Origin: Rhodamnia argentea | Taxonomy: Eukaryota; Streptophyta; Magnoliopsida; Myrtales; Myrtaceae | Reading direction: 5' to 3' | Length of the DNA stretch: 64,000 nucleotides | Assembly: GCF_020921035.1 (NCBI RefSeq) | Contig: NC_063156.1 | Span: forward strand, 124,001 to 188,000 | Part shown: positions 24,760 through 36,092 of the stretch, in pieces | Layout of the letters: each line of letters starts with the position of its first letter | Position numbering within the stretch: position 1 is the first letter of the stretch | The notes under the pieces: generated by a model | What the model saw: the letters and a program-made list of their open reading frames with translations, nothing else | Databases searched by the model: none | Told to the model about the DNA's origin: nothing | Position numbers and translations under genes: made by a program

Positions 24760-25870
24760 ATGATCTCCGTCGAAACCGCCCCCCAGAACCCCTCCGAACT
24801 CCCTCCTCCTCCTCCTCCTCATCACGATGACGAGCAGCACCGCACCTGCACCATCTTCAGATCCAAGCTCCCTGACATCCCCATCTCCAACCACCTCCCC
24901 CTCCACTCCTACTGCTTCCAGCATGTCTCTCTCTTCTCCCACCGCCCCTGCCTCATCTCCGACTCCACCGGCAACAACTTCTCCTTCTCCGACACCCTCC
25001 TCCTCTCCCGCAAGGTCGCTGCCGGCCTCCACCACCTCGGCATCCGCAAGGGCGACGTCGTCATGACCCTCCTCCAGAACTGCCCCGAGTTCGCCTTCTC
25101 CTTCATGGGCGCCTCCATGATCGGCGCCATCACCACCACCGCCAACCCCTTCTACACTCCCTCCGAGATCTTCAAACAGTTCGCCGCTTCCCGCGCCAAG
25201 CTCATCATCACCCAATCCCTCTACGTCGACAAGCTCCGCCGCCACGGTGCCAGCGGCGACGATGGCCCCGTCCTTGGCAAGGACTTCACCGTCATCACCG
25301 TGGACGACCCGCCCGAGGGATGCATCCACTTCTCTGTCCTCAGCGAGGCCAACGAGGACGACGCCCCCGAGGTGGCCATCCACCCGGACGACCCGGTGGC
25401 GCTGCCCTTCTCCTCGGGGACGACCGGGCTTCCCAAGGGGGTGATCCTGACGCACCGGAGCCTCATCACCAGCATAGCGCAGCAAGTGGACGGCGAGAAC
25501 CCGAACCTCCACCTGAGGGAAAAGGACGTGGTGCTGTGCGTGTTGCCGCTCTTCCACATCTACTCCCTCAACAGCGTGCTGCTCTGCTCGCTCCGCGCCG
25601 GGGCGGGAGTGCTGCTGATGCACAAGTTCGAGATAGGGACGTTGCTTCAGCTGATCGAGCGGCACCGGGTGTCGGTGGCCGCGGTGGTGCCGCCTCTCGT
25701 GCTGGCCCTCGCCAAGAACCCCCTGGTGGAGAAGTTCGACCTCTCCTCCATCCGCATGGTGCTGTCCGGTGCGGCGCCGCTTGGCAAGGAGCTGGAGCTC
25801 GCCCTCCAGAGACGCCTTCCCGGAGCCATCTTGGGCCAGGTCAGTCAGCCAGTCCGTCCGTCTTTCACTG

Positions 25871-25912
<42 letters not shown>

Positions 25913-28227
25913 GCCATGGAAGGTCAAACGAACTAACGAACTCCACGGCTGAAACACAGTCATGCTCGCTCGCGAGTGGGGGTCGTACCGTAATTTCAGC
26001 TGCTTCTGATGTGCTCTCGTTGCGCCATTTTTTTACATTCGTACTTTACTTGCGGTTGTGGCAGAAGACAACGTGAGTGCGTGCGTCGTGTCGTGTGTGT
26101 TCCTAACGACCACCAATGCCGAGAATAGGTAAAGACTGATTTGCCATAATGACAAGTTAAAGTGACGTGGCTTCATGGAAGACTCCCATATCATTAAGCA
26201 TATCAAGTACGTTTACAACAATCACAATAATATAAAATGCGTAAAAAAAAAATCTTATTTTAAAAATACAAAAATTTTATTTACTAACAATAATTTACGT
26301 CAAAATAAATTCGTTAAAGACGAAAAGAAATGGCTCATCCACTCTTGGGAATGGAAGAGATATAAATAATCATTTAAAAAAAATTATATATTTTTTTAAT
26401 CATTCGTCTTTCGTGAACTAAACGAAGATTAATTCATGACAGGTTTCTTGACAAATCTGTGCAATGTAATGTATTTTCAGCAGCTGAGAAACAGGGCTTT
26501 TGTATTTTGTTCCTGATGATCTACATAAAAGTTAAAAACAAAACCAAAGAAAGGATCCGAAAATGATGAGTTGGAGCCATGAGAGGCTTTGCTTGGACTT
26601 TCAATGCCTGGGGAAGGAAGCAGTTGAACTCATTAAATGTCTTCTTTGACAATCACATGCCCATTCCGCTGAATTCTTCGGTGATTGAAGACTCCCACCG
26701 CTTTCATTTCGACTGCGAAAGCTTGACCATTCTCCTCCAAGTTCTTGCCCTCCTTGATACCAACGACTTTTCTGTATTTGCGTCGTCTTTCTCCTCCGAA
26801 TTTAACTGCTAGAGGAAATTCAGGATCTCTGAGATTCTCCATCAACACAAAACTCTTTTCAGTCTCAAACTGCGAAACCTCGGGCCGTTTCAGGACACAC
26901 ATTGCACAGGTGCTAAGCTTGCGGCCATTAATGCGGACTCCATATGTCTAACTAACATCACTAAACGAGGCTCAGTTGTTGCAATTGTATAGTCCGTGAC
27001 TAAGCCCTCCCTTATGTGCGTTCGATCGGCGTTGTAGGGATATGGAATGACGGAAGCAGGACCGGTGCTTTCGATGTGCCTAGGGTTCGCGAAGCAACCC
27101 TTCCCAACCAAGTCGGGTTCATGCGGCACCGTTGTTAGGAATGCCGAGCTCAAAGTTGTTGACCCTGAGACCGGTTCTTCCCTTGGCTCCAACCAGCCCG
27201 GCGAGTTATGCATCCGTGGCCAACAAATTATGAAAGGTTTCTCTCCTCCTCCTCCTCCTCCTCCTTTTCACATATGTACATTTCGTCTACTCAAGACCGA
27301 GACAAACCTCTGACCTTGACTTCATTCCAGGATACCTGAATGACCCGGAGGCAACTTCAATCACCATTGATGCGGATGGCTGGCTCCACACCGGTGATAT
27401 AGGCTACGTCGATGATGACGATGAGATCTTCATTGTAGACAGAGTGAAGGAAATAATCAAATTCAAGGGGTTCCAGGTAATACATGGTTCTGATCAATGC
27501 TCGACTTGAGATTGTGACAAGAAAAGGATGCTCATAGTTTCTCTCAGTTATAACTAGAAGGGAATGTACTTTGAGGAGGCCTAGTTTTTCTGTAAACCCT
27601 GAGATATCCTCTGCTGGGTGTTTAGGTGCCACCGGCGGAGCTCGAAGCGCTGCTTGTGAGCCACCCATCCATTGCGGATGCAGCTGTTGTCCCGTGAGTA
27701 GGCGAGATAATCATTTGTCACGACAATGTCTTTCTTTGGGAATAGAAAGTTCGGCTCTGACCATGTGTTGTCGACAGGCAAAAGGATGAAGTCGCCGGTG
27801 AAGTCCCGGTTGCGTTTGTGGTGAGATCGAACGGCTTTGAACTGACGGAAGAAGCAGTTAAGGAGTTCATAGCCAAACAGGTAAAGTCTCCAAAGGCTTT
27901 GGAGACATTCAAATCCCTATTCTGCTTAACCTGTTTTTTCAATGCACAATCACCGGCCAGAAAGGCTAGTCTTTCCTTGCTTACTACATAAGGAACATTC
28001 AAAAGCTAATAACATCTTCTTAGAAAACTATGACTTGATGCTGCTCTGATTCAAAAAATGGAACATAAGTTGAGATTCTAAAGTGGCATGGTGCGTTGAA
28101 ACAGGTGGTTTTCTATAAGAAGCTTCACAAAGTCCACTTTGTGCACGCGATCCCCAAGTCTCCCTCCGGAAAGATACTGAGGAAAGATCTCAGAGCCAAG
28201 TTAAACACGGCGGCCTCCATTTCTTAA
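24760..28227 (+). CDS. 4CL3: 4-coumarate:CoA ligase, class II (4CL3 type)
   Basis: Six exons, 24760-25839, 27038-27236, 27331-27476, 27626-27693, 27778-27880 and 28105-28227, give 572 residues. The start follows a GCCGCCACC context; an in-frame upstream ATG at 24631 is less likely. AMP-binding box I reads [10 protein letters not shown] (~220), then [11 protein letters not shown], box II variant GELCIRG, the [10 protein letters not shown] motif and the C-terminal [13 protein letters not shown] with the catalytic Lys. The enzyme activates 4-coumarate and related acids to CoA thioesters via an adenylate in the cytosol. The long Pro/His-rich N-terminus and [18 protein letters not shown] resemble Arabidopsis 4CL3, the flavonoid-branch enzyme. 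Exon 1 is very GC-rich with almost all codons ending C/G, unlike exons 2-6. AC elements sit upstream. Confidence 0.94.
25873..25909. repeat. (CT)n microsatellite in 4CL3 intron 1
   Basis: Uninterrupted CT repeat starting ~33 bp after the exon 1 donor of 4CL3. Intron 1 is otherwise AT-rich and ~1.2 kb long. Confidence 0.92.
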
Positions 28228-28283
28228 ATATGTTCGGTTGTGATTTCGGGTTCCGGGAGCATTACTGGTGATGGGTCCTCCAT

Positions 28284-28314
28284 GTTCTTCTTCTTCTTCT
28301 TCTTCTTCTTCTTC
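28284..28314. repeat. (TTC)n microsatellite, 4CL3 3' UTR
   Basis: About ten TTC units, 57 bp after the stop codon. Confidence 0.9.
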
Positions 28315-28804
28315 TGCATTGTTTTTCCAGTTAGTTGCATAAACAGGAGGTGGGGGAAGGGAGAACAAGAAGTGGTGAGCAATGTGATCATCTTGAAGAT
28401 TCAATAATACAGTCAAATATGTTCCCCTTTTGCATTTAATGCAGTCTGATTGGTTGTCGGTAAGATCGTTTTCACCTTTTGCATTTGGGGACAGTGAAAT
28501 GGTCATTGGGTTCCCGTTCGCCGGTTCCCTTGGAAACGAACATCACCGCTCATGAGACCAACAGCGTTGGATGAACGGTACAGAGCTAGGACCGACAGAA
28601 AGTTAACCAAAAAAACAAAAAAAAAACTCGATCCCGAAAATTTCCAGGGACCCACGACCGTAGCATAACAGTTTTTGATCATTGTCAAAATAACACCATG
28701 CTGTGAACAATAAATTCTTAAAGTTATGGATCTCACTACGATTTATAATTATTTGTTACTTTTTTTTTTATTGTGGCCCATAACAAACCGTTGTTCTTAA
28801 AGCA

Positions 28805-28806
<2 letters not shown>

Positions 28807-28836
<30 letters not shown>
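28807..28836. repeat. (TAA)n microsatellite
   Basis: About ten ATA/TAA units in intergenic DNA. Confidence 0.9.
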
Positions 28837-29120
28837 GTCGCTTAATTATTTCTCTTTTTGGTATGTCCAAATAAAGAAATATCGATGTGACACTACATTG
28901 TGTATTAAAAACGATGCGGTGTTACAGGTTGGGATTGAATGGGCAAAAGATGCTGGAAATGGAAAATAAAGCCAGACATCCCTAGAAATTGGCAAACTAG
29001 ACACGGATGATAATCGATGGATTTACATAAAGGATGAAAATGATAGAACCCATTGTACCAAAGCAATTATGATATGACATGATACAATACCCTCTCGATT
29101 ACTTTTAATCTTATTCGAGA

Positions 29121-29235
29121 AAATTTCAAATAAGGGAATAAAGTGCCTTTATTTTCTTAAATATAAGCGTAAAGTAAATTTTATTTTAAATAAATGCCTG
29201 AAATGTCCCTATTATTTCAAAGAATGACCTAATCG
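29121..29235 (+). repeat. Array of ~31-bp units, left arm of an inverted repeat
   Basis: About 3.5 diverged units of the form TTTCAAATAAGG...AAAGTGCC. The first ~77 bp match the reverse complement of 30614-30690 unit for unit. Confidence 0.7.
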
Positions 29236-30613
29236 AAAGGTTTTTTCATCTTTTACTTTTTTTTTTTTTCCTTTTTCCTCTCCCCTTCCCGGGCCACCAG
29301 CCAAAACAAAGTGATGGGTCTAGGGTTTGTTCATCCATCTTTCCATTCGAAGTGCCTATATCCCTGTCTACTTAACCCAAAATAGGGTGGACAATGTAGA
29401 GTGAGAACAGTCCTAACCAGGCCACAATGAAGAAGATTCTTTTTTTAAATAGTGCACTTGTTTTCTAGGATCGAAATGCAAGAAGCCTTGCTACTCCACG
29501 TTCGTAAGATTCTTCAACATGTCTTGGCCAGAGGATGTACTCTCCGAGGCCTAAAAACCAATAATAAGAAAAGTGATTTAGTAAAGTAGTGGAATTATGA
29601 ACGAAGGTAAAAATATAAAAAAATCTAACAAGTAAATGATAAGAATGTCATTGGTCAAAACCTTCTTTGATATAATAAAGGCACTTTAGAATCTTAGGCT
29701 GCATTTGGTCATTCGAATTTCTAATAAGTATTGGACTTGATAGAATAGGAAAAGAAATTCAATGACTTTGTTATATCATACTTGCTGTTTGGTGAACTAC
29801 GGATTTAAAGTTGAATAAGATGAGGCAATGCGTGACTAAGATCGATTCTATTTTGCTAAATCATTAGGACGCTTTAGAAATTATTCAATGATGAGTTCTA
29901 ACGAGTGAGTTATTGTTAAACAAAGGTTTGTGCCATTTGATTTTGGACATAACGTCAACGGAGCAAACCTCGTAGTATCAAGGGTTTAGATTTGGAGTCG
30001 AATCATTTGAGAACAATCCATTGGCCTTACTCATTATCTTGTCGAGTGAGTAAATAAGTGATGAACATTATTTAATCTCTTTTTACAAGTTGAAGATGAA
30101 TTCATGCAAGTCGTCCAAGAGAGCCCTTTCGATTGTCGAGACTCATTTTAAAAGTCGATGATCAACCTCGAGTTCTTCATAATATGTCGAGACTTGTTTC
30201 GAACGTTGAAAATGTTTAAGTTGTTAAAGAACAAGCGACATGATCTCATATCACACCAAACAATTGATAAAAAAATAAGATCGTGAAGATACCTAGCTTT
30301 ACGGCCGGAGACCATAACTTGGCGTCTCCGGAGAGACGACCACACTTAACAATTACTGTCATTGGAGAGGAGGGCCCCTCGTTAGAGAGGCAGCTCAACG
30401 AGGCGGAAAGGCGACCAAACTTGGAGGAGAGACAGTGGTTGTGGAGAAAATGCGATGCTCTTCGTGTTTGCTTTCTTGAAAAACCCTGTCATGATTTATC
30501 CCACCCTTTTCGTTGGATTTTTTTAATCCTTGCTATATTCCTCATATCCTATCCTCTAAATATAAGATAAGATAAAACGTATCATTTATTATCTTATATA
30601 TTTAGAAAAAAAA

Positions 30614-30690
30614 CAACATTATTTGAAATAAAATTTACTTCAAATTTTTATTTAAGAAAATGACCGCACTTTAATCTTTATTTGAAATAA
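30614..30690 (-). repeat. Array of ~31-bp units, right arm of an inverted repeat
   Basis: Read on the minus strand it repeats the left arm's unit order (AAAGTGC, TTTTCTTAAATA, AAGTAAATTTTATTT) at roughly 80% by eye. Arms are about 1.4 kb apart. Confidence 0.7.
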
Positions 30691-30889
30691 AATAGAATAG
30701 GACCAAATAAAAAAAATTCTTATTTGAAAAATTTTCCATCTTGGTGACCAACACCAAAGACTTGAACCGATTATTGACCCGAAGTCATCTTTCATCTCAA
30801 CCCGAGCGAAAAGCCCGACTCCATTTTCCTCATCCTCAACCTCTCCACGACCAAGAAGAGAAGAAAATAAAGAAAAATCAGCTGAAACG

Positions 30890-31114
30890 ATGGCGAGTTC
30901 GACGGGGTCGCCTACACCTCCGGCTCCCAAGATCCTGTTGGCGAAACCTGGGCTCGTGTCTGGTGCATCCATCGCCCCTAAGTTCGGACGAGGCGCTCCC
31001 AGCGACGACGACGCCGCCTCCCTCCGCCCTCGCCTCCCCCCGATTGGATCCCTCAATCTCCTCTCCGACTCTTGGGATTTCCACTTTGACCGCTTTCTCC
31101 CTGTATGTACTTTG

Positions 31115-31161
<47 letters not shown>

Positions 31162-34100
31162 CCGAACCGGCATTTTCTCACGGTGGAGTGTGATTTCTTA
31201 GTTTCTGACCGAGAACACCGACTTCACTGTGATTGGCGTGATTGGCCCGGCTGGGGTGGGTAAGTCCACCATCATGAATCAGCTCTATGGCTTCGATCCC
31301 ACTTCTCCAGGTCTGTATTGATTACGATACCTCCCTACTGTTTTTCTCAGCTTGCCTTGACAGTAACACTACTCACCGTAATCGTCCAACTTAGGGTACT
31401 GTATTGTTTATCGCGATCCCCATTAGTTGGCAACTACCATTGCTCACCACTGTGTTCCTGTTTGTATATACTATTCAGTTGTCTATTGATGGACGGGATT
31501 AGTGGCGAATTTACAAAATGCTATATGTTTCCAGGAATGTTACCTCCTTTTGCAACGCAGTCAGAGGATACTAGAGCAATGGCAAAGCATTGTTCTAGTG
31601 GCATTGAGCCCAGAGTTTCTGCTGATCGTCTTATACTTCTCGACACCCAGGTAATATGCATTCTCTAGAAATTCTCATTCACCGTCAAACAGGACTTACT
31701 AGCATTTCAAAGGAAACTTACTAAAATCCTTTTGCCTTACTCAGAGAAATTGTATAAATTGTCTATTTAGCATGAAAACTTGAACTGGTGAATTCTTGGC
31801 CATTCCTCTGTTTTTCCTTTCTTTATGTGCCAAAAGCATCACGCGGATTTTGTATTCCCTTTTATTTGCAGCCAGTATTTAGCCCTTCTGTATTGGCTGA
31901 GATGATAAGACCAGATGGCTCCTCAACCATTCCAGTTCTAGGCAATGAATCTCTGTCGGCAGAATTGGCACATGAAATCACGAGCATTCAGGTAGCTAGA
32001 GATTGAGCAATGGAATCATAGTCTTATTATATGCAAAAAAATTCTTCTTATCATAAGTTGATAACTAGGAACAGTTTCTTACATTGTCTTTTTGTCAATA
32101 GTAACAAAATTGATTTTTTTGGGGATCCTGCAAGGAATTCTTCTAGCTTGGTGTTCTACTGTCGTCCATTTGCCACATCCTGCTGATAGTATCTGAGGGA
32201 GTACATGATAACAGCATGTGGCGTCTGATGTTGACGGTATGCTTTTTGTCTTAGTTGATTCCAGACTTCGTGCCCTTATCCTTGCTCACTTATTTATAGG
32301 TGTCTTATGATTTCCTCTTGTTTAATTACCTGTCTGCTGCTTTTTCACCTTTTGCATTGGCAGATTGTACTGGCATTTATTAATTGTGTATATATGCAGG
32401 GCTCCATCTTTCCTCTATGCTATTTTGTGGTTTTTTCTCTGTCCTGGGGACACCACCTTCTGTGGCATCAAAGATTATTTGTTACGGGAATTACCTTTAT
32501 CTTTTTGGGTGATTCAGAGAATTAGATCCCTCGGGGCCCCTGAAAACCCCCCTCAACCGCCCAGCACTAGGCCAGATGCCTAGTGGCACATTCTGGGGAT
32601 TACCTTAGTAAAAGCTTGAAATGCCATTTGAATTAAAGCATGTGTTAGGATGTCGCATTATGGCATAAAAGATGCCTTATTGGTCAATTTTCAAGTGTAG
32701 TAGCATTGGCAGATTGTACTGGCATTTATTAATTGTGTATATATGCAGGGCTCCATCTTTCCTCTATGCTATTTTGTGGTTTTTTCTCTGTCCTGGGGAC
32801 ACCACCTTCTGTGGCATCAAAGATTATTTGTTACGGGAATTACCTTTATCTTTTTGGGTGATTCAGAGAATTAGATTCCTCGGGGCCCCTGAAAACCCCC
32901 CTCAACCGCCCAGCACTAGGCCAGATGCCTAGTGGCACATTCTGGGGATTACCTTAGTAAAAGCTTGAAATGCCATTTGAATTAAAGCATGTGTTAGGAT
33001 GTCGCATTATGGCATAAAAGATGCCTTATTGGTCAATTTTCAAGTGTAGTAGCATTGGCAGATTGTACTGGCATTTATTAATTGTGTATATATGCAGGGC
33101 TCCATCTTTCCTCTATGCTATTTTGTGGTTTTTTCTCTGTCCTGGGGACACCACCTTCTGTGGCATCAAAGATTATTTGTTACGGGAATTACCTTTATCT
33201 TTTTGGGTGATTCAGAGAATTAGATCCCTCGGGGCCCCTGAAAACCCCCCTCAACCACCCAGCACTAGGCCAGATGCCTAGTGGCACATTCTGGGGATTA
33301 CCTTAGTAAAAGCTTGAAATGCCATTTGAATTAAAGCATGTGTTAGGATGTCGCATTATGGCATAAAAGATGCCTTATTGGTCAATTTTCAAGTGTAGTA
33401 CCTTCCTATCTTACGTAAATGAGTTCTATAGTGGCTTGTCTAGGCCTTTTCTCTTTGATACGAAATATATGATAGTTGACTAGAATCCGTGCTCATTTTG
33501 CAGGTTGACCTCTTGAAACATGGCATACCTGATCCGTCTTCTCTTATACCTACACATACGCAAACAACTAATTTGGGGCTTGAGAAGGAATATAAGGACA
33601 AACTTTTAGGACGTGAAGAATACATGGCTGCTCCAGTTTTTGTACACACAAAGTGAGTCACTCTTCACCTGAATTGTGTTGAAGTCGAACTTTCATTCTA
33701 AGAACGGAAGACAAGAACCATATAGTTGTGTTATTGGAAAGAAAGTTTATTTCTTAAATATTAGCAGGTATAGCATGATATGACAAGTAAGATATTGGCA
33801 TTCTGAGTTACAGGGGTTATGTCTAGTTAGATTTATGTGGAGTCTGTATAATGCATGTCAGATTAATCTCCATAACGATCACCAGGGGAAACTCTATCTG
33901 TAGACAAATTTTGCAGCTGAGCAAATTCCAAAACTTTTTTGCTTTTGCACGAGTAAGTTCGCCACTGAAAAATCAAAACTTGATGTCATTCTATATGTAC
34001 ATGAACACCTACTCTGAAGTCTTGGATGTCGTTTTGAATGCTAATAGGTTTCAAAGTAGATTGATGTAAAGAACATAGTGTGACCACCAGTAGTCATTTA

Positions 34101-34804
34101 TGTTTGTCACTCGTCTATGCATTGTGCCTCTTTGTCCCTAAATCATTTGGAAGCATGTCACTGTGTCTTGGTATTGCCAGCGGATGAAAACCATAGAATA
34201 GCCTGTACTGAAATTTTTACCCAATATGAAGAGATGCAAGAAACTGATCGAACTACTTTAACTCTATTGGTAGGCTCCATGATCAAGAGATGAATCCGCG
34301 TAGCATTGTGTATTTGAGGAAGGCCTTTGCACAATGTTTTAGATCCTCTTCTTTCATGCGAGAGAAGCATGACGAAGAAGCTAAACTCATTGAATATGTG
34401 TCTGCCTGCACTGATAGCAATGTCCGGGGATCAACATTGCCCAATATATCTTTGATACCATCTAAGAACAGTGATGACTCTTCAGAACCTCTGTATGAGA
34501 GTTACAATTCTGCATTGTGGAAGCTTAGGGATCAGGTCAGCTCCCCCCTATGAAAGTTACAATTCCAGCGTATCTTTTTTATTCCCCCCCCTCCCGCACG
34601 CGCTGGGAATGAATTTCTTTTTGTCTTTTCTAAGTTTCTTTTCTGATTCAGGTTCTGTCTATGAGCGGCCCGACTTTTACAAGGACTGTGTCTGAACGAG
34701 ATTGGTTGAGAAATTCCGCAAAGATATGGGAATTGGTGAAGAATTCATCAATCATTGGAGAATATGCGAAGACACTGCAAAACTCAGGCACTTTTAGGAG
34801 GTAG
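30890..34804 (+). CDS. SMG9: SMG9-like nonsense-mediated mRNA decay factor
   Basis: Eight exons, 30890-31102, 31202-31310, 31535-31650, 31872-31991, 32147-32236, 33504-33652, 34274-34535 and 34652-34804, encode 403 residues. After a low-complexity N-terminus the G-fold starts at FTVIGVIGPAGVGKSTIMNQ (P-loop ~85). It continues with the ADRLILLDTQP strand, the LGVLLSSICHILLIVSEG helix/strand, VDLLKHGIPDPSS and a C-terminal helical part ending IIGEYAKTLQNSGTFRR. SMG9 is a P-loop protein that with SMG8 holds and restrains the SMG1 kinase that phosphorylates UPF1. Plants other than Arabidopsis retain SMG1, so the partner is plausible. The 1267-bp intron 5 carries a recent 3 x 349-bp tandem triplication. 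Protein length and motifs look intact. Confidence 0.9.
31116..31159. repeat. (CT)n microsatellite in SMG9 intron 1
   Basis: CT repeat with one interruption, filling most of the 99-bp first intron between its donor and the polypyrimidine tract. Confidence 0.9.
32354..33400 (+). repeat. Perfect three-copy tandem repeat, 349-bp unit, in SMG9 intron 5
   Basis: Copies at 32354-32702, 32703-33051 and 33052-33400, each beginning GCATTGGCAGATTG and ending AAGTGTAGTA. I found only two base differences: one in copy 2 (GATTCC versus GATCCC) and one in copy 3 (CAACCACC versus CAACCGCC). The unit is not a recognised element and holds no conserved exon. Near identity implies a very recent duplication or an assembly artefact. 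Confidence 0.95.
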
Positions 34805-34895
34805 ATTCTACTGTTTATCTGCTTGCGGCATTGAGGTGGGTGCATGTCTCAAGTGCAGCATTCTGTGAGGTATCCTTGCAGCTTGACAGTAATGT

Positions 34896-34904
34896 TGTGT
34901 GTGT

Positions 34905-34935
<31 letters not shown>

Positions 34936-34936
34936 G
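34896..34936. repeat. (TG)n-(G)n low-complexity block
   Basis: TG repeat followed by ~18 G. The length is likely unreliable. Confidence 0.9.
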
Positions 34937-35297
34937 TGGGTGGGGGGAGGGTTTCAGGGAGTTAGAATGATATTGGGCTTGCACAGTTTCTTAGACTACG
35001 GCCGCCCTTTTTTCTGGAGTAATATACTTAGTTTTCGAGTATACATAGATGTACTACCAATCTGTGTCGTGCTCTATTTACTGCTCACCATGCTGGTTCC
35101 CAGTTCTTTTTATCGTTTCATGCACTTTAATTTGGATTAGTCCTTGTAAGGAATAGAAGTGCATCAAACCAAATCCAGGTGACTCGTGCTTTTCCACTCT
35201 TTACTCTCAAATTATGTGTAGACTTCCCCAGCTCGGCATAGTGATAGTATTCCTCTCAGTAAGAGCCCATTATCATGCCATATATTTAAAGCAGCTG

Positions 35298-35299
<2 letters not shown>

Positions 35300-35331
<32 letters not shown>
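35300..35331. repeat. (CT)n microsatellite
   Basis: Uninterrupted CT repeat in the convergent intergenic region. Confidence 0.9.
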
Positions 35332-35332
<1 letters not shown>

Positions 35333-36042
35333 AACGATGAATGTACTCAGTACGTGCCACAACCAGCACAACAATGTTGCATCGAAGATACGATAAAATT
35401 GCCAATACAAGCGTGTCCTCTGCAAGGGCAAAGACGATTTTGATTATAGCCTGTAACACTCCTATTTCTCTAATTCGTATCTTTTATTTTCGGGGACATA
35501 AAAAGAATAGATTATTTAAAACAGAAAAAAGAAGCAAAGAAAAATTATATTTCTCTTCCGGGGGAACAGAATTAGAAAAAAATTATTTCTGCTGGGAAAT
35601 TGTTGAGGAACAGAATTGTTACCAAAGACCTAAAACTTTTAGCCATGGCCAACTTTCATGTATTGAAAGGGCTCTGTAATGATACCGTATGAAGTCATAC
35701 TCAAAAGGAACATCATGTCTATCCAACCATGGGATCTCCATCTATTGGTGAACCTTCTTCCCTTTTTCTGTCCAATGAAACGAACCAGACTATTTGTCTC
35801 AAACTGGGGACAAAACCAAAGCGGCACCAGAGGTATTGGAAAGATGAGTGTTATAGTTAAACGGTAAACCCAAAAAAAAGAACGGCATGTATTCATACGA
35901 CATAGCAAAAGCTTGTTAGTTAATGCGGGAGGCCAAATCAAATAGAGAGAGGTGCACTTCCATCTGCATTTCCTCCACATTTAATCGGGTACCCCGACTT
36001 GGGTTTTGAAATCCCATCTACTCTTACTTGCTGTGCTCTTCT

Positions 36043-36072
36043 TTTCTTCTTCTTCTTCTTCTTCTTCTTCTT
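36043..36072. repeat. (TTC)n microsatellite
   Basis: About ten TTC units, just beyond the stop codon of the minus-strand Lys-rich gene. Confidence 0.9.
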
Positions 36073-36092
36073 TCTGAATCATCTTGGCTGGG

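Larger units (their letters stand above)
28228..30889. other. Intergenic: 4CL3 3' UTR, AT-rich repeats, SMG9 promoter
   Basis: A (TTC)n run at 28284-28314 lies in the 4CL3 3' UTR and a (TAA)n run at 28807-28836 beyond it. Between 29121 and 30690 two inverted arrays of a ~31-bp unit flank ~1.4 kb of AT-rich DNA with no coding signal. The SMG9 promoter occupies the last ~150 bp. Confidence 0.55.
34805..36092. other. Convergent intergenic region between SMG9 and the Lys-rich gene
   Basis: SMG9 3' UTR is at the left and the 3' UTR of the minus-strand gene at the right, with its (TTC)n run at 36043-36072. A (TG)n(G)n block (34896-34936) and a (CT)n run (35300-35331) lie between. No gene supported. 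Confidence 0.5.

Noticed and set aside
24730-25917. A 395-codon open frame antisense to 4CL3 exon 1
   Set aside because: It is the shadow of a GC-rich exon with C/G-ending codons, has Glu/Gly/Val low complexity, and starts inside the intron CT repeat. The sense strand is an intact adenylate-forming enzyme.
26575-26905. Open frames on both strands in 4CL3 intron 1 (77-89 codons)
   Set aside because: No family resemblance, no splice support, and lying inside an intron of the sense gene.
32672-33281. Repeated 86-codon frames in the SMG9 intron triplication
   Set aside because: They are identical by duplication, the 349-bp period shifts frame between copies, and the SMG9 frame skips the region. 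No conserved domain seen.
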